64,000 nucleotides of DNA from Flaccisagitta enflata (GCA_965153355.1 OZ231126.1:50592001-50656000); one strand, 5' to 3'; positions 39,121 through 52,034 are shown, numbered from the stretch's first letter. The notes: a model not told the origin generated them from the sequence alone. Numbers and translations are program-made.

Positions 39121-39128
39121 GTGTTGCT

Positions 39129-39452
39129 GCTGCCCACCCGTCTGCGATAATAGCGTTATTTGTTGACAAGTTTTTGTGAACGAACATGTGCGATAACTAC
39201 TTTATACAAATTAGGGGAGCGTATAGTGGCGTCCTCAAATTGTCAGTTAATACGTCCATTCTTCCTTTTATCCAATCGTCCATAATTCACAATAACGAAT
39301 ATTAACTCAGCTCATGTGTGGATAGTGATGAAGAAGTTTAGATGGGCATTTTGAAAAGAGCGGAGGTCCGCTCATTCGCGAATTGCAAAAAATCGTGACC
39401 AACCGACAAATTAAGTGACCGTCTGCTTGGAAGAAAAAGAATCGAAAACTGT
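39129..39452. other. Non-coding stretch
   Basis: Nothing recognised. Confidence 0.35.
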
Positions 39453-39522
39453 GAAGGAAGGAAGGAAGGAAGGGAGGAAGGAAGGAAGGAAGGAAGGAAA
39501 GAAAGACGGAAGGAAAGAAGGA

Positions 39523-39586
<64 letters not shown>

Positions 39587-40005
39587 CAGACGGAGAGAAA
39601 GACAGACGGAGAGAAAGACAGACAGACTAAAAGAAAGGCAGACTAAAAGAAAGGCAGACAGGCTAAAAGAAAGACAGACAGACGGAAGGACAGAAAGACA
39701 GATGGAAAGAATGACAGACAGACGGAAAGACAGACTGACGGAAAGAAAGACAGACTGACGGAAAGAAAGACAGACGGAAAGAGAGACACAGAAAGAAAGA
39801 CAGACAGACAGACAGACGGAAAGACGGACAGACGGAAAGAAAGACAGACAGACGGAAAGAAAGACAGACAGACGGAAAGAAAGACAGACAGACGGAAAGA
39901 AAGACAGACAGACGGAAAGAAAGACAGACAGACGGAAAGAAGACAGACAGACGGAAAGAAAGACAGACAGACGGAAAGAAAGACAGACAGACGGAAAGAG
40001 AGAAA
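39453..40005. repeat. (GGAA)n, (GAAA)n and 16-bp gacagacggaaagaaa tandem
   Basis: Tetramer runs at 39453-39585 give way to about 25 units of a 14-16 bp repeat (agacagacagacggaaag). The Ser/Leu-rich minus-strand frame of 300 codons over it is an artefact. Confidence 0.95.
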
Positions 40006-40036
40006 TAAATGAAGATATGGGAGATAAAAGAAAGAA

Positions 40037-40159
40037 ACGAAAGGCCAATAAGGTGCGCCGGGTGGATCGTCTAACAAATGCGTTCCCTGACAACCAACCA
40101 ACCGACGGACACAGCCTTGTAATACAAGTTGTATAGAGGTGCTTTGGCGTACCTAAAAA
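40037..40159 (+). mobile_element. TH-family element, AGGTGC-hairpin type
   Basis: It has GAAAGGCCAATAAGGTGCG, ggtggatcgtct, (accaacc)n and gacggacacagcctt, and ends GAGGTGCTTTGGCGTACCTA plus AAAA. Confidence 0.75.
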
Positions 40160-40799
40160 GCGGGAAATACGAGGGAAGGAGAGGAAAAAAAAGTAGCACA
40201 CATGAAAAATAACATTTTGTAGATGAAAGAAGTCAATCCGCATTCTGATTTAATCGCCAACGTGAAAAAAATTAACTGCTTCGCTTTGCTTGTCACTCTG
40301 CATAGCCTCTCTGTACACTACCGCACGTAGACTGCTTGACAGATGATTGCTTAAGTTCACGTTACATAAAATGGGCATAGAAACTTGCTGTTGGAGATTT
40401 TAGGGGGGAAAATTGTCATACCGAATTGGTTAAATCGGAGAGGAAACTCGGTTCAATTTTTTTTCAAGATTTTTTTTTCATTTTGTGAACGATGAAGATA
40501 CAAGGAGTTGAAGGTCGCGCAAGGTCTCAATCTTTCACAAATAGCATCTCGAGTATTTTTGCCAACTTACACAAAGATACATTAAGGTACACAATATGAC
40601 CTTCCCTAACATATCATAATTGTGATATTTTGCCTTATAGAAAACATGACTTAATAACTTTAAACATATGTCATTTTAAAACGAATCAAGCCACAAACTT
40701 CTGCTTGGTCTAGAGTTTTTGAAGCTCTTTAAAATGGTCATGGATATGATACATGAATCATAGATCCTATTCAATATATTTAAAGAAAACAAGATCAAC
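40160..40799. other. Non-coding stretch, nothing recognised
   Basis: AT-rich sequence. Confidence 0.35.
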
Positions 40800-41323
40800 C
40801 CTATTTTTATCAACTATATTTTTTTTTGTCAACATGAAAGTTTTCTCTAGGTGGCGCCCTCCTATCTTGGGTGTTTTTGCATGGGGAATCCATTGGTGAA
40901 GTCAAAAATCCAAAAAAAAGATGTTTAGAACTTGCCCTAGCCCGGAAACGAGCATATATGACCTTTTCACTCATTTTTTGCTATCTTTTGTCAGTTTTCA
41001 AAGATGCAATTGCATTTAAATCACAAAAATTACATAAATATACCTCCAATATATAGATTTAGTCCACCTGAAACATTTATGAGCAGCTTGGCCCTCTTAT
41101 GGCGGAATATTTAGCTCTTAGGGCCCCGTATTGAGCATTTTTTGAACAAATAAGCAGTAAATTATTGATTATTCTTCGTTTATTGGTATAATCCTCCTTA
41201 CTCAATCTCTATGTTATGTTAAATTGATAGAGAATTTTTCAAGGCCCAAATGTTGCATGGGGCTGAGCAGGGGAAGGGGTTATCAGGCATTTCAGCCGGG
41301 GCATCATTGAAAAAAAAGCCCAT

Positions 41324-41542
41324 AACAAACTCGGTTGAAATTTATAAGTCGCATGCAAGACTTACATTTAGAATGACATAGAATGATTAAAATGACTTAG
41401 AATGACTTGGTATACCCTAAAATGACCTTAAATGACTTGAAAAAATGAAATTGTTAAAAAAAAGTATAAGTATGGGACTGACAAACCAACCAACAGAGGG
41501 ATGGATGAACAGACAAAGCGGGATGTAGAGTCGCGTGCAATT
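41324..41542 (+). mobile_element. TH-family element (left arm copy)
   Basis: It has AACAAACTCGGTTGAAATTT, ataagtcgcatgcaagactt, tgacttag-type repeats and ccaaccaacagagggatgg, and ends gtagagtcgcgtgca. The terminal hairpin is partly lost. Confidence 0.7.
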
Positions 41543-41976
41543 TAATATCTCCTTTTGATGGTTTATCTTGCAGAATTAGGCAGTTTTTGAATAATCAAGG
41601 TCACCTGAGACATTTTACTCAAGTAGTCCTGTCTTATGATAGGAAATGAACAAATTTTGCCTCGATATAAACATTATTCAAGCAAAAAAGTGATGATTTT
41701 GTGATAAACTGTATACTGTAAACAAAGGTCACCTGAGATATATATCTCCAGTAGCCCTGTTTTATAATAGGAAATTAATAAACTTATGGCCTAGGTATGA
41801 GCATTACTCTAGCAAAAAGTGATGGCTTTCACAATAAACTGTTTATTGTCAACAAGTGTGATAACTTGCATTAAAGAACTTGTACTTGGAATTGTGTGTG
41901 TGTGTGTGTGTTTATGTGTGAGTGTGTGTAAAAGGGATGGGGGATTGTAGGCTCCTGCCCACCTATCCACTATAAT

Positions 41977-42012
41977 ACCAATAACGGCGGCTAATCGCCG
42001 ACCGGAAAAAAG
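41977..42012. repeat. Family-D hairpin (copy 3)
   Basis: AATACCAATAACGGCGGCTA followed by atcgccgaccgg and a run of A; compare 1509-1545 and 17307-17340. Confidence 0.55.
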
Positions 42013-42070
42013 TCGTAAATCGAAGTCTCTTTTTATCAGTGCAAATTCTTCTATGTGTGCATCTCATGAT

Positions 42071-42071
<1 letters not shown>

Positions 42072-42126
<55 letters not shown>
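42072..42126. repeat. (CT)n microsatellite
   Basis: About 27 units, present only in the left arm of the inverted repeat. Confidence 0.95.
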
Positions 42127-42130
<4 letters not shown>

Positions 42131-43915
42131 TCTAAATTCTCTCTCTCTCATCTCTTCTCTCTCTCTCTCCTAGTTACATAAGTTCCTAAATTGGGATCAA
42201 TGAAAAATCATAAAAGGGATTTTTTTAAAATGCGAAAAAATATTAAAAAGATTCAAAAATTCATAACTCCAAAAATATTGATCATAGAGACTTCTGCTTG
42301 GCGCCATTTGAAAGAGAAAAATTAGCTCTTTCTTAGCTATGAATATCAAAAAATGTTTACTCCCAGCCCCAAAATGACCCAACTTGCTAAAATTGCCGCA
42401 AACCAAAAATGGAAAACTTTATTTCTCCCCTACGTTTCAAAAAGTCGAATTAAATAATTCGACTTTTTTGCAATTATATTCCAGGGTTACTTGTTACAGA
42501 CCATTTTACTCACTATGAAGGCATTTATTTGTAGGGGAAAGGAAAAGGTTGAGTACTTCCTAGGAAATAAATATAGAACCAACAGAGGAATTGTTTGATT
42601 TCCCATCCTTACATCACATAAAACATTCTACTGATAGTACTAGTATTTCACATAACCTTTTTCTTAACTAACTTCTCCGGTTTTACCTTTGGGAGGCAAT
42701 TTATAAACCATTTTTTTCATAAAATCATACTATTGTTCCACTGCTTTTGTTACACTCTTATAGACTAATTATTTCAAAGACGATGCTTTTACGTTTTTGC
42801 TTGTCATTTTTAATTGGCTAAAGCTACGTTAACCAGATTGCGCTCATCTTGAAGATTTTTGGACATAGATTAATTTGCTTTTTTTTAAAAACTCTCTAGC
42901 CTATCCGGAGGCCAAGATAATTCAAATTGAAGGTGTCTCTAATTTACTTTCAATCCTACCTCATCACTTATTTCACAAATTTCAAAACGACTGTTTTCAC
43001 TCTTTTGCTTGTCATTTCTAAACGAAAAAAGCTACAGGTACCAGATTGCACTCATTTTGTAGATTTTTTGATGTAGATTTATTTGATCTTTTTACAAAGT
43101 TATCTAGCGTTTTTTAAAGCTGAGATATATTGAGTAGAAGTTGGTTCTATATTCATTTCCTACAGTATGTTTCATCTCGACTGTAACATTTCATGACGTA
43201 GTAGCTCCAAAAGTAATAAAGATAATTCAATTCTATAAAAAGTATTTAAAAGATGATACTTTAGCATTTGATGTTCATCAATTCCTAGGAGTTTTTGACA
43301 AAAACTGGACGCTTTTATCACATAGCTAACTAGATTGCACAAAATGCAAAAATGCTATTTTATTCTTCATATTTCTGAGTTATATATCAATAGGCTTTTT
43401 TTCTCTTTCATTTTTCATAAACTACAACAAAATTTCTCTCATTTGACACCAGTCTGGCATCAATCACTCAAACTTTTTGAAAATAAGAGCGATTTAAGGA
43501 AAGACAGTATAATTACCAATGTAGTAAAATAACCCTTTTTTGCATAGTATATTTTCTAGCTCATAATGTGTTTAAAGGCTGGTATTTTTTTCAAAAAGTC
43601 GTTGGAATTGTTAATAACAAAATGCTAAAGTATTATCTTTCAGATACTTTTTACAGAATTGAATTATCTTTACTACTTTTGGAGCTACACCGTCATGAAA
43701 TGTTACAGTCGAGATGAAACATACTGTAGGTAGTAGCAACAAAAGGTAAAGAAACGAGAGGTGGGGGGAAAAAGAAACAGATGGGGAAAAAAACATTGAT
43801 GAAGAGGAAATGAAAGAGAACTAGTCATTTGAAGATTGCTTGTGGTGTTCAGCTGCAGAAGTGGGGTGAGACTAGGGCAGAGGCCATAAGGGGCCAATAT
43901 CTTGTTGAACATAGG

Positions 43916-44999
43916 GGTGAATTTCCCCAGTTGAAATGTCCAAATTTGATAACTTCAGTAGACTTAGGATGAACATAGGGGGTACAAATATTGAAAATTT
44001 TTAAAAAGATTGATTATTGAAGAGGGTAGGTTTGGGCAGTTGTGGGCTTGTGAAAGTTGATTTGAGTAAATAGTAATTGATTTAATGTTAAGTGCCTGAT
44101 TACTTAGTTACTTGATTTAATTGTCAAGTAAAGCTAAATCAATTGAAATAAACAATATTTTTAAACAAGGCTAAATTACAAAAAATTGCTTTTTTGATCA
44201 ATGCTCAAACGTAAGCTCAAATTGTTCAGAAATGAGAGCAATTTAAGGGCTTCCAGTTGTCTCATATGAAAAAAATCAATAATCAGATTTATGTTGATTA
44301 ATGACATGTACACTCCACACATTTTTAGGGACTCAAGTCTGTTTGATCGACTCACAATTGATATAGCATGACATAATAGAGACTGCTATAGCATTACTGT
44401 ACACTAGGAAGCAAGCAGCACTGAAATTCAAAGTTTTGTGTTTTCCTAGCAACAAGTTACCAAGATACTGGCCTGAAACAACAATTTTCAAAGGCCGAAT
44501 CAATTAAAATGCATGTTACCCAACTCAAATCAGTACAAATCAATCTGGGGTAATGAAAATTAGCGGTACGTTTTTTTACATGTTCCTGACCTCAAGAAGG
44601 CATGAAATTTTATATGTGATATCAGACAGAGGTGGTGAAGGGCCACCCGATTTGATTTATGAGAATTGCCCATTCCTTGATACCTTCACATTAGAATCGA
44701 TTTGATTTGCCTACTCATAATGGCCTCCAGTGAACATTTGAAATCGCACAGTTGTTAGTACGCATCTACTTAACACATAACTCTAATTCGTTCAGATTTT
44801 TAAAGTCCATAGTCGTCAGAATATGTACCAATCTGAGGACATGTTTTTGCCTATTTGGTCTATGTTGTGAATGGGCGTTGGAGGCTGTTGGCAGTGTCAG
44901 TTATTTGATTTTTGGTGCTCATTGGATATCATTAGCACCTCCCAGGCCAGATAAAGCTGACTCAGTAAGTTCAGATTGGTCACCGCTAGTCCCTTAAAG
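43916..44999. other. Single-copy stretch inside the inverted repeat
   Basis: It has no partner in the left arm. Short open frames are present, but no coding signal is convincing. Confidence 0.35.
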
Positions 45000-45173
45000 A
45001 ACAAGGCCGGATACACGGCCAACACCGGTCGCGGACGGGTGGGCAGGGGCGGAAATGCGCGTTTTCACACTTTCCAACTCGATCACCACGGACCAACCAA
45101 CCAACCAACCAACCGACTAACGGACGGACGACGGACAAAGCCTCTTACAGAGTCGCTTGTCCGCGACTAAAAA
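45000..45173 (+). mobile_element. TH-family element, well preserved
   Basis: It has AACAAGGCCGGATACACGGC, cggacgggtgggcaggggc, cgcgttttcacactttccaa and (acca)n then (acgg)n, and ends AGAGTCGCTTGTCCGCGACT plus AAAAA. It lies in the part of the right arm that has no left-arm partner. Confidence 0.9.
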
Positions 45174-45911
45174 CAGTCCAACGAATATCTCTACAATTTT
45201 CCTAAATTTCTGATTTTGCAGAATCTCATTAACAGTGAATGATCATATTTTTTTCAGAAAATCCTTTAAATCTTCCAGCAAAAACCTCTCATCTTCTATG
45301 GGCTTCTTTCAGAATTTGGCTAGCTTGTCTAGTTTTTGCATAATGTCCTCATCTTTTATTGCAGTAGAGAAAAATCATACTGTATTAGCTATTCTTAGGC
45401 TCCAAATCAACCATCCAAGGCCTTTTATCAGCCCTCTCATGATATTATACTTAAAACTTTGCAAAATTCAAATCTGCTTTCGCATGCCCATAACAGCACA
45501 AACCTAGTCTCTTCAAGCCTTTTCAAAAGCCCAATTCCGACAATGTTCTTCCTAGGTCTCCTGATCTTTTACTTTGATGTCTCCTTCAATTTTGGCTATT
45601 CCAACTCACTGAGGAAATACACTTCTATATTCATGATCATTAGCCTCCTTGGGCCAATGCCTTACTCTCACCGCACTTCTACAGCCGAACACCACAAGCA
45701 ATCTTCAAATGATTTGTTCTCTTTCATTTACTCTTCATCTATATTGCTTTCTCCATCTATTTCTTTTTCCCTCCCCTCTTTTCTTTACCTCTTGTTGCTA
45801 CTCAACCTTTTCCTTTTCATAACAAATAAATACCTCTATAGTGAGTTACGTGATCTCTAACAAGTAACCCTAGAATGAAATATAATGGATTGGCAAACTA
45901 CCCTCATTCCC

Positions 45912-45917
<6 letters not shown>

Positions 45918-45985
<68 letters not shown>
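45918..45985. repeat. (CA)n microsatellite
   Basis: About 34 units. Its inverted partner is the shorter (GT)n at about 41894-41912. Confidence 0.95.
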
Positions 45986-45989
<4 letters not shown>

Positions 45990-46251
45990 GGGGTCTTAAA
46001 TGCAAGTTATCACATTTGTTTACAGTAAACAGTTTATCAAAAAATAATCACTTTTTTGCTTGAATAATGTTCATATTGAGGCAAAATTTGTTCATTTCCT
46101 ATCATGAGACAGGATTATTTGAGTAAAATGTCTCAGCTGACCTTGATTATTTAGAAACTGCCCACTTCTGCAAGATAAACCATCAAAAGGAGATACTAAT
46201 TTACACTATGCCATGTCCAAATGATTGGTCGGTTCATCAGCTAAACTTAAC

Positions 46252-46478
46252 TTTTTAGTCGCGTGCACGCGACTCTACACCCCGCTTTGTCTGTCCATCC
46301 AACCCTCTGTTGGTTGGTTTGTCAGTCCTATACTTATACTTTATTTTAACAATTTCATTTTTTCAAGTCATTTAATGTTATTTTAGGGTATACCAAGTCA
46401 TTCTCAGTCATTCTAATCATTCTATGTCATTCTAAATGTAAGTCTTGCACGCGACTTATAAATATTAACCGTGTTTGT
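46252..46478 (-). mobile_element. TH-family element (right arm copy)
   Basis: It has TTTTTAGTCGCGTGCACGCG, actctacaccccgctttg, aagtcatttt-type repeats and gcacgcgacttataaat. It keeps the complete terminal hairpin that the left-arm copy has lost. Confidence 0.8.
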
Positions 46479-47605
46479 TATTTATGGGTTTTTTTTTCAA
46501 TGATGCCCTGGCTGAAATGCCTGATAACCCCTTCCCTTACTCAGCCCCATGCAACATTTGGGCTTTAAAAAATTCTCTATCAATTTAACATAACATAGAG
46601 ATTGAGTAAGGAGGATTATACCAATGAAGAATAATCGATGATTTACTGCTTATTTGTTCAAAAAATGCTCAGTACGGGGCCCTAAGAGCCAATTATTCCC
46701 CCATAAGAGGGCCAAGCTGCTCATAAATGTTTCAGGTGGACTAAACTTATACTAACTTGGTCAAAATAAGAGTCCTCACAATTGAATTAACTTTTTAAGG
46801 CCGAATATTGATCACAAAACCCTGTTTTCTTGTTACAGCAGTTTATTTTAGCCTATTTTGGCACTAGATATTGCTTGCATAGTGAGTTTTATAGTGTCAT
46901 ATAGCAGCATCTTTGAGTTAAGTGCTACAGGTTTCTCATCTCTTGTATCTGTTTTTGCCACTTTGGTTTTATGGTGAGGCTTGTACTAATTTTGCTGTAA
47001 AATCAAAACGATTTGAGCAAATGAGCTCTGCTTGGTGGCAAATGATAGCTCTTTTGAAGCTCTTTACAACAGTCACCGATATTCTTATGTTTCTATAATT
47101 TCTATGTATAGAAAATATATAAAAAAAAAGCTGCTAAAATTTCAGAAACGGAAATCAATGATTTTTACCATAAAAATAAAAATGAATCATTTTACTCTAT
47201 CTGCTGTAAAATCTAAATGAATTGAGCTACAAAGGTCTGATTGGTGGCATTAGATCGCATTCTTGCAGAGCTTTCTAATGGTCACCAATTTTTATATGTT
47301 TTTCTGAATAATCTGGCCACAATGTAAGAAAACATGGCGGACTCTTTATTTGACCAAGATGGTATATTGGAGGTATATCTATGCAATTTTTGAGATTTAA
47401 TACAACTGCATCTTTGAAAACTAACAAAAAATGAGAAAAAATGAGTGAAAAGGTCATAAATGCTCCTTACCGGGCCAGGGCAAGTTCTAAACATCGTTTT
47501 TTTGCATTTTTGACTTCACCAATAGATTCCCCATGCAAAAACACCCAAGATACGGGGGCGCCACCTAGAGAAAACTTTCATGTTGACAAAAAAAAATATA
47601 GACAA

Positions 47606-47864
47606 CCTTATGTTCTGTCAAAGGCTGTTTGCTTCCAAGCATAAGTAAATTGCTTATCATCTTTGTAGCGTTATAGTTTTTTAACAATTTGAGTCACATA
47701 AATGGGGTTGGACTAGATTTGTTGAGTTTTTGAAAAAGTCTATAAATCTCATGGATTTTAGTTGTTTAAAGTGACTACAAGTGAAATTACTAGCTTCTAA
47801 ACTGCTGGAAACTTATCTATGAGCCGCACTGTATGTCATTCATTCATTCATTCGTTCTTTCCTT
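47606..47864. other. Non-coding stretch
   Basis: Nothing recognised. Confidence 0.35.
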
Positions 47865-47954
<90 letters not shown>

Positions 47955-47981
47955 GTCTGTCTGTCTGTCTGTCTCTGTCTC

Positions 47982-48054
<73 letters not shown>

Positions 48055-48069
48055 GTCTCTGTCTGTCTC

Positions 48070-48102
<33 letters not shown>

Positions 48103-48137
48103 GTCTCTGTCTCTGTCTCTCTCGGTCTCTCTCTTGG

Positions 48138-48210
<73 letters not shown>

Positions 48211-48350
48211 GTCTCTGTCTGTCTCTGTCTGTCTGTCTCTCTCTCAGCCTCTGTCTCTGTCTCTCTCTCTGTCTCTGTCTCTGTCTCTCTCGGTCTCTCT
48301 CTTGGTCTCTGTCTGTCTCTCTCTCTCTCTCGGTCTCTCTCTCTCTCTCC
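47865..48350. repeat. (CT)n / (CTGT)n microsatellite, about 490 bp
   Basis: CT runs broken by ctgtctgt, with the block ctcggtctctctcttggt repeated at about 48122 and 48291. The Ser-Leu and Arg-Glu frames are artefacts. Confidence 0.95.
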
Positions 48351-49520
48351 AAAGAAAACTTATTTTCCCAATAAAACAGTCAATGCCATTGGAAAGAAAA
48401 AAAGAATGTGAAATTTAGATCATTTTCCTTCTTTTACTAGGAAAGTATGACGAAAAAAAAAAAAATTTTCTCCGAAACCGCAATCATTGGTATCAATCGA
48501 TACAGAATATCAAGGGCTTTCGATTGATACCCCATATTGCATATTTTAACTACTTTTCTAACAGATTACGCGCCATATTGATTTTGGCGCCGTTCTAGCG
48601 AGGCTGTCACTTGTTTGGATTTAACTTTCTAACTGTTTGAAATCCGTTTGGCGATGAAAATTCGACTTGGAACATGCTGGGTACCCGTCCAAAATGAGCA
48701 TGTCACATCGCCCACCTAATTAGACTCAGACTTCAAAATTCTCCTAGGTCAGTCAGTATCTTTTGCATGGACCTGCTCAGCGCTTTCAATATTGCACGTT
48801 TCAAATTTCAAGGTTCTGGCTCAAATACTTTAGAAGTTATGAGCATTTGTTTGAACCATATCAAGCTGAAAAAAGTGAGTAAATCTTTGAACTTTCTTTG
48901 AGAATATGGCGGACAGTGAATTTCAACTAAGTCCAAGTTTTCTGAAAAAAAAATTGAAAATACATGATTTTGGATCTAGGCGAAACAAAAAATTTCCTAT
49001 TGATTGAACCCTACTTTTAAAAAACATTTTTAAAAAAAATATTTTGTGATTTTTTTTCTAAGTCCCTGACGCATGACACAAAAATTTTCTAAGTTTTTTC
49101 AAAAAAAGTGAAAATACAAGATTTTGGATCTAGGCAAATCAAACAATTTCCTATCGATTGAACCCTACTTATTTTTTTTTTTAAATCCCCATCAGGGGTT
49201 TTTTTTTGGGGGCCCTTAGGGGCCCCAAAAGCATTGAATATTTTGGTTAATGAGAACAAGAGAGTTATGTACATACGCCAAGGTATCTTTCAGGACCAAA
49301 TTCAAGCTGATTAATTAGAGCTCAAGCTCATGCTGTTAGTCCCTCCAGACCGGCCGCATTTAAAAGAGAAATTGGAAAATTTTCAAGGACACAGATTTCG
49401 GATCTAAGGTCAATCTCTAACCTAATACTTAACCACAAAGACTCATTTAAGCCGTACATCACCACAATAGTAAAGGACGATGATCCTTTAATCTTCCTCA
49501 AAACTGCTGAGTGATGGTGA
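48351..49520. repeat. Non-coding stretch with family-G tandem repeats
   Basis: The block gattttggatctaggc followed by atttcctat and gattgaaccctact occurs at about 48967 and 49119. The inverted orientation is seen three times at 54465-54800. The palindrome cccttaggggcccc lies at about 49213. No gene was recognised. Confidence 0.5.
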
Positions 49521-50066
49521 TTTTTAGTCGCGTGCTACGCGACTCTACACCCCGCTTTGTCCGTCTGTCGGTCGGTCGGTTGGTCGGTCACACTTTACTT
49601 TTTTTATTCGTTTTATTCCTACTAACTCATTTTAAGTCAACTAGGTCATTTAAGGTAAAATTAGATCATTTTAAGTCATTTTAAGTCAGTTTAAGTCAAT
49701 TTAAGTCATTTGAGTTATTTTAATAGTTTTCATCATTTTAGTGATTTTAGGTCTGTTTAAGTCAATTTAGGTCAGCTAAATTCAATTTCAGTAATTCTAG
49801 GTCAATTTAAGTCATTTAAAGTCATTTTAAGTCAATTTAAGTCAATTTAAGTCATTTTAGTCACTAAATTGTTTTAGTCATTTTAGGTCAATTCAAGTCA
49901 AATAAGGTCATTTTGAGTCATTTTAGGTCATTTTAAATTATTTTAAGTCATGTTACATAAATTAAATTCAATAAAAGTCATTTTAGTTATGTGGTTATGT
50001 AATAAAAACTAATAAAGTAATTACGTATTTAAGTCTTGCACGCGACTTATAGGTGTTGGCCTTGTT
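49521..50066 (-). mobile_element. TH-family element, full-length tgactta-repeat type
   Basis: Plus-strand order is TTTTTAGTCGCGTGCTACGC, gactctacaccccgctttg, (cggt)n, about 380 bp of aagtcatttt-type repeats, then gcacgcgacttataggtgtt and ggccttgtt. It is complete with both hairpins and serves as the reference for this type. Confidence 0.9.
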
Positions 50067-50135
50067 AAAACATCGTGGCAACGTCGAGGGGTGTGGGAAT
50101 GGGCAAGCGGTGGGTCGTTGTCTTATCGGCGTGTT

Positions 50136-50170
<35 letters not shown>

Positions 50171-50204
50171 GGAACTAGTGACGCAGGGTCACAATGGGTG
50201 GGTA
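50067..50204. other. Short spacer with (CT)n
   Basis: A (ctgt)n/(ct)n tract lies at 50135-50170, followed by gtgacgcagggtcacaatgg, a small hairpin also found at the start of the element at 53477. Confidence 0.5.
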
Positions 50205-50388
50205 TCACCAGTGGAAAATCGAACTGGTGAGAATTTAAAATAGAATTCTCACCAGTGGGATAAAATCCCACTGGTGAGAATTTTTTAAAATAAATTCTCA
50301 CCAGTGGGAAGAATCAAATTCTCACCAGTGGGAAAGGAAAAAAGGAAAGAGAAAAGGAAAGAGAAAAAGGGAAAAAAAGAAATGAAAA

Positions 50389-50502
<114 letters not shown>

Positions 50503-50699
50503 CGGACAGATAATAGACAAAGAGAAAACAAAACAAAAACAAATATATGATATCAAAAGTCCTCTCCTTCTATAAAAGAATAAATGGTTAAAATGGTAGA
50601 TTCATTTTGCAACAAAGCAAGTGGTGTATGTCTGTCAGTTTATTGTATTCATACAATATCTATCCTGGTAAATATATCACCCTAAATGGCTTTGTTAAC

Positions 50700-51215
50700 T
50701 TTTTTGATGCATCCTTGCATCTCTATAAGAGAGGATGTCCATCCATTGATCAGTCTGTCTGTCGGTCCATTACTCATTCATCAAAATCATTCAACAACCA
50801 CCTATCACATTATTTTTAGATGCCTCCTCACATCTCTATAAGAGAATCTGTTCATCCCTTAGTCGTCTGTTCATCAGTCCGTTACCCATTCATCATTCCT
50901 CTCAGCCATGATGCCATTATTCCAATCTAAAGATCCATTTCCAACACCCAAAATCAAAATCTTAAATCACATACTCGTGGAACCTTTATGTCATTTCAAC
51001 CACTAGGTAAAGTCAAAATCTTCACTGAAACGGCTGCTACATTTACAGTTTTTTAGTTATGGACTATCGACTCTATAAGAAGCTTTATCCCTCTGTCTGT
51101 TGGTCTATTAGTCCGTCCATTGGTCCATCTGTTGGTCTGTCTAGGGTTTAGTTTGAAAATGTAAAAACAGGCATTTCCACCCCTGCCCACCCATCTACAA
51201 CTGGTATTGGTTTAT
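50700..51215 (-). mobile_element. Three decayed TH-like copies
   Basis: At 50700, 50816 and 51051 the plus strand reads ttttt(t)(g/a)atg..., then a degraded hairpin, tctctataagaga or ctctataagaag, and (gtc/ggtc)n words. The last also keeps catttccacccctgcccacc near 51170. These match the TH layout with mutated stems. Confidence 0.5.
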
Positions 51216-51586
51216 GTGTCTTGGGAAAAGGTTAGAGGTTAACATTTATATGCATATACTTTTGTTTTTTACAAATCCCTTGCTGCAACCCAAAATAAAG
51301 CGTATAAGATTTGATCCTGGCCTTGGATCTCATCTCCATGCTTTTGGACCCAAATCCTGACCTAAACGCATTGGAAATAGGCCCTTTCCTCCCTCTTCCT
51401 CCCTGTTCCTCCCCCTTCCTCCATTTCCTCCTTTTTCTTCCCACTGGTGAGAATTTTTTTTCTTAAAAATTCTCACCAGTGGGAAATATTTTTTTCTTAC
51501 CAGTGAGATAAATTTTTTATCCCACTGGTGAGAATTTGATTTCATCCCACTGGTGAGAACAAAATCCTTCCCACTGGTGAGAATTC

Positions 51587-51820
51587 CCCGTTACGATATC
51601 ATTGCGGGCGGGTGGGCAGGGGCATAAAACCCCCATTCACACCCTCACCCACCCCAAACACACTCACACGCACAGACTATCACACAGCAGCGTCCAAAAT
51701 GCGTGTTTTCACAATTTTCAACTCGAACACCACAGATCAACAGACCATCGGACTGACTGACCGACGGACCGACGGACGGACAAAGCCTCTTATAGAGTTG
51801 GGAGTCCGCAACTTAAAAAA
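51587..51820 (+). mobile_element. TH-family element, atatcattgcgg type
   Basis: It has gatatcattgcgggcgggtg, ggcaggggcataaaac, gtgttttcacaattttcaac and (accg)n, and ends AGAGTTGGGAGTCCGCAACT plus TAAAAAA. The 5' end differs from the AACAAGGCCGG type. Confidence 0.8.
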
Positions 51821-51975
51821 AGATGGAAAGCTTTCGGCGGTCAACGCACGTACATTTGGCATGTACATCATCAACATCTTTCAGTAACCGAACATGCGCT
51901 CAACAAATATGATGATATTGAAGTACAGAACAGTATGAGAACAATAAAGAGAAAAAAAGCCACTAAAACCAACAA

Positions 51976-51979
51976 CAGC

Positions 51980-52034
<55 letters not shown>
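51976..52034. repeat. (CAA)n microsatellite
   Basis: About 19 units. Confidence 0.95.

Larger units (their letters stand above)
40800..47605. repeat. Giant interrupted inverted repeat, about 6.8 kb
   Basis: The outer ends match inverted: ttctctaggtggcgcc near 40850 and ggcgccacctagagaa near 47560. Further inverted blocks pair 40870-41050 with 47360-47550, 41060-41950 with 45910-46745, 42470-42560 with 45795-45870, and 43141-43262 with 43620-43735. A fifth pair links 43735-43915 with 45640-45805. The right arm has an extra segment at about 46750-47345, and the left arm has one at about 41955-42470. Each arm carries a TH element, so the TH insertion came before the duplication. No coding gene was recognised. 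Confidence 0.8.

Noticed and set aside
39338-40243. 301-codon Ser/Leu/Phe-rich minus-strand frame
   Set aside because: It covers the (gacagacggaaagaaa)n and (GAAA)n tracts; length and composition come from the repeat.
47819-48418. Ser-Leu frames of about 195 codons and an Arg-Glu frame on the other strand
   Set aside because: Pure translation of the (CT)n microsatellite.
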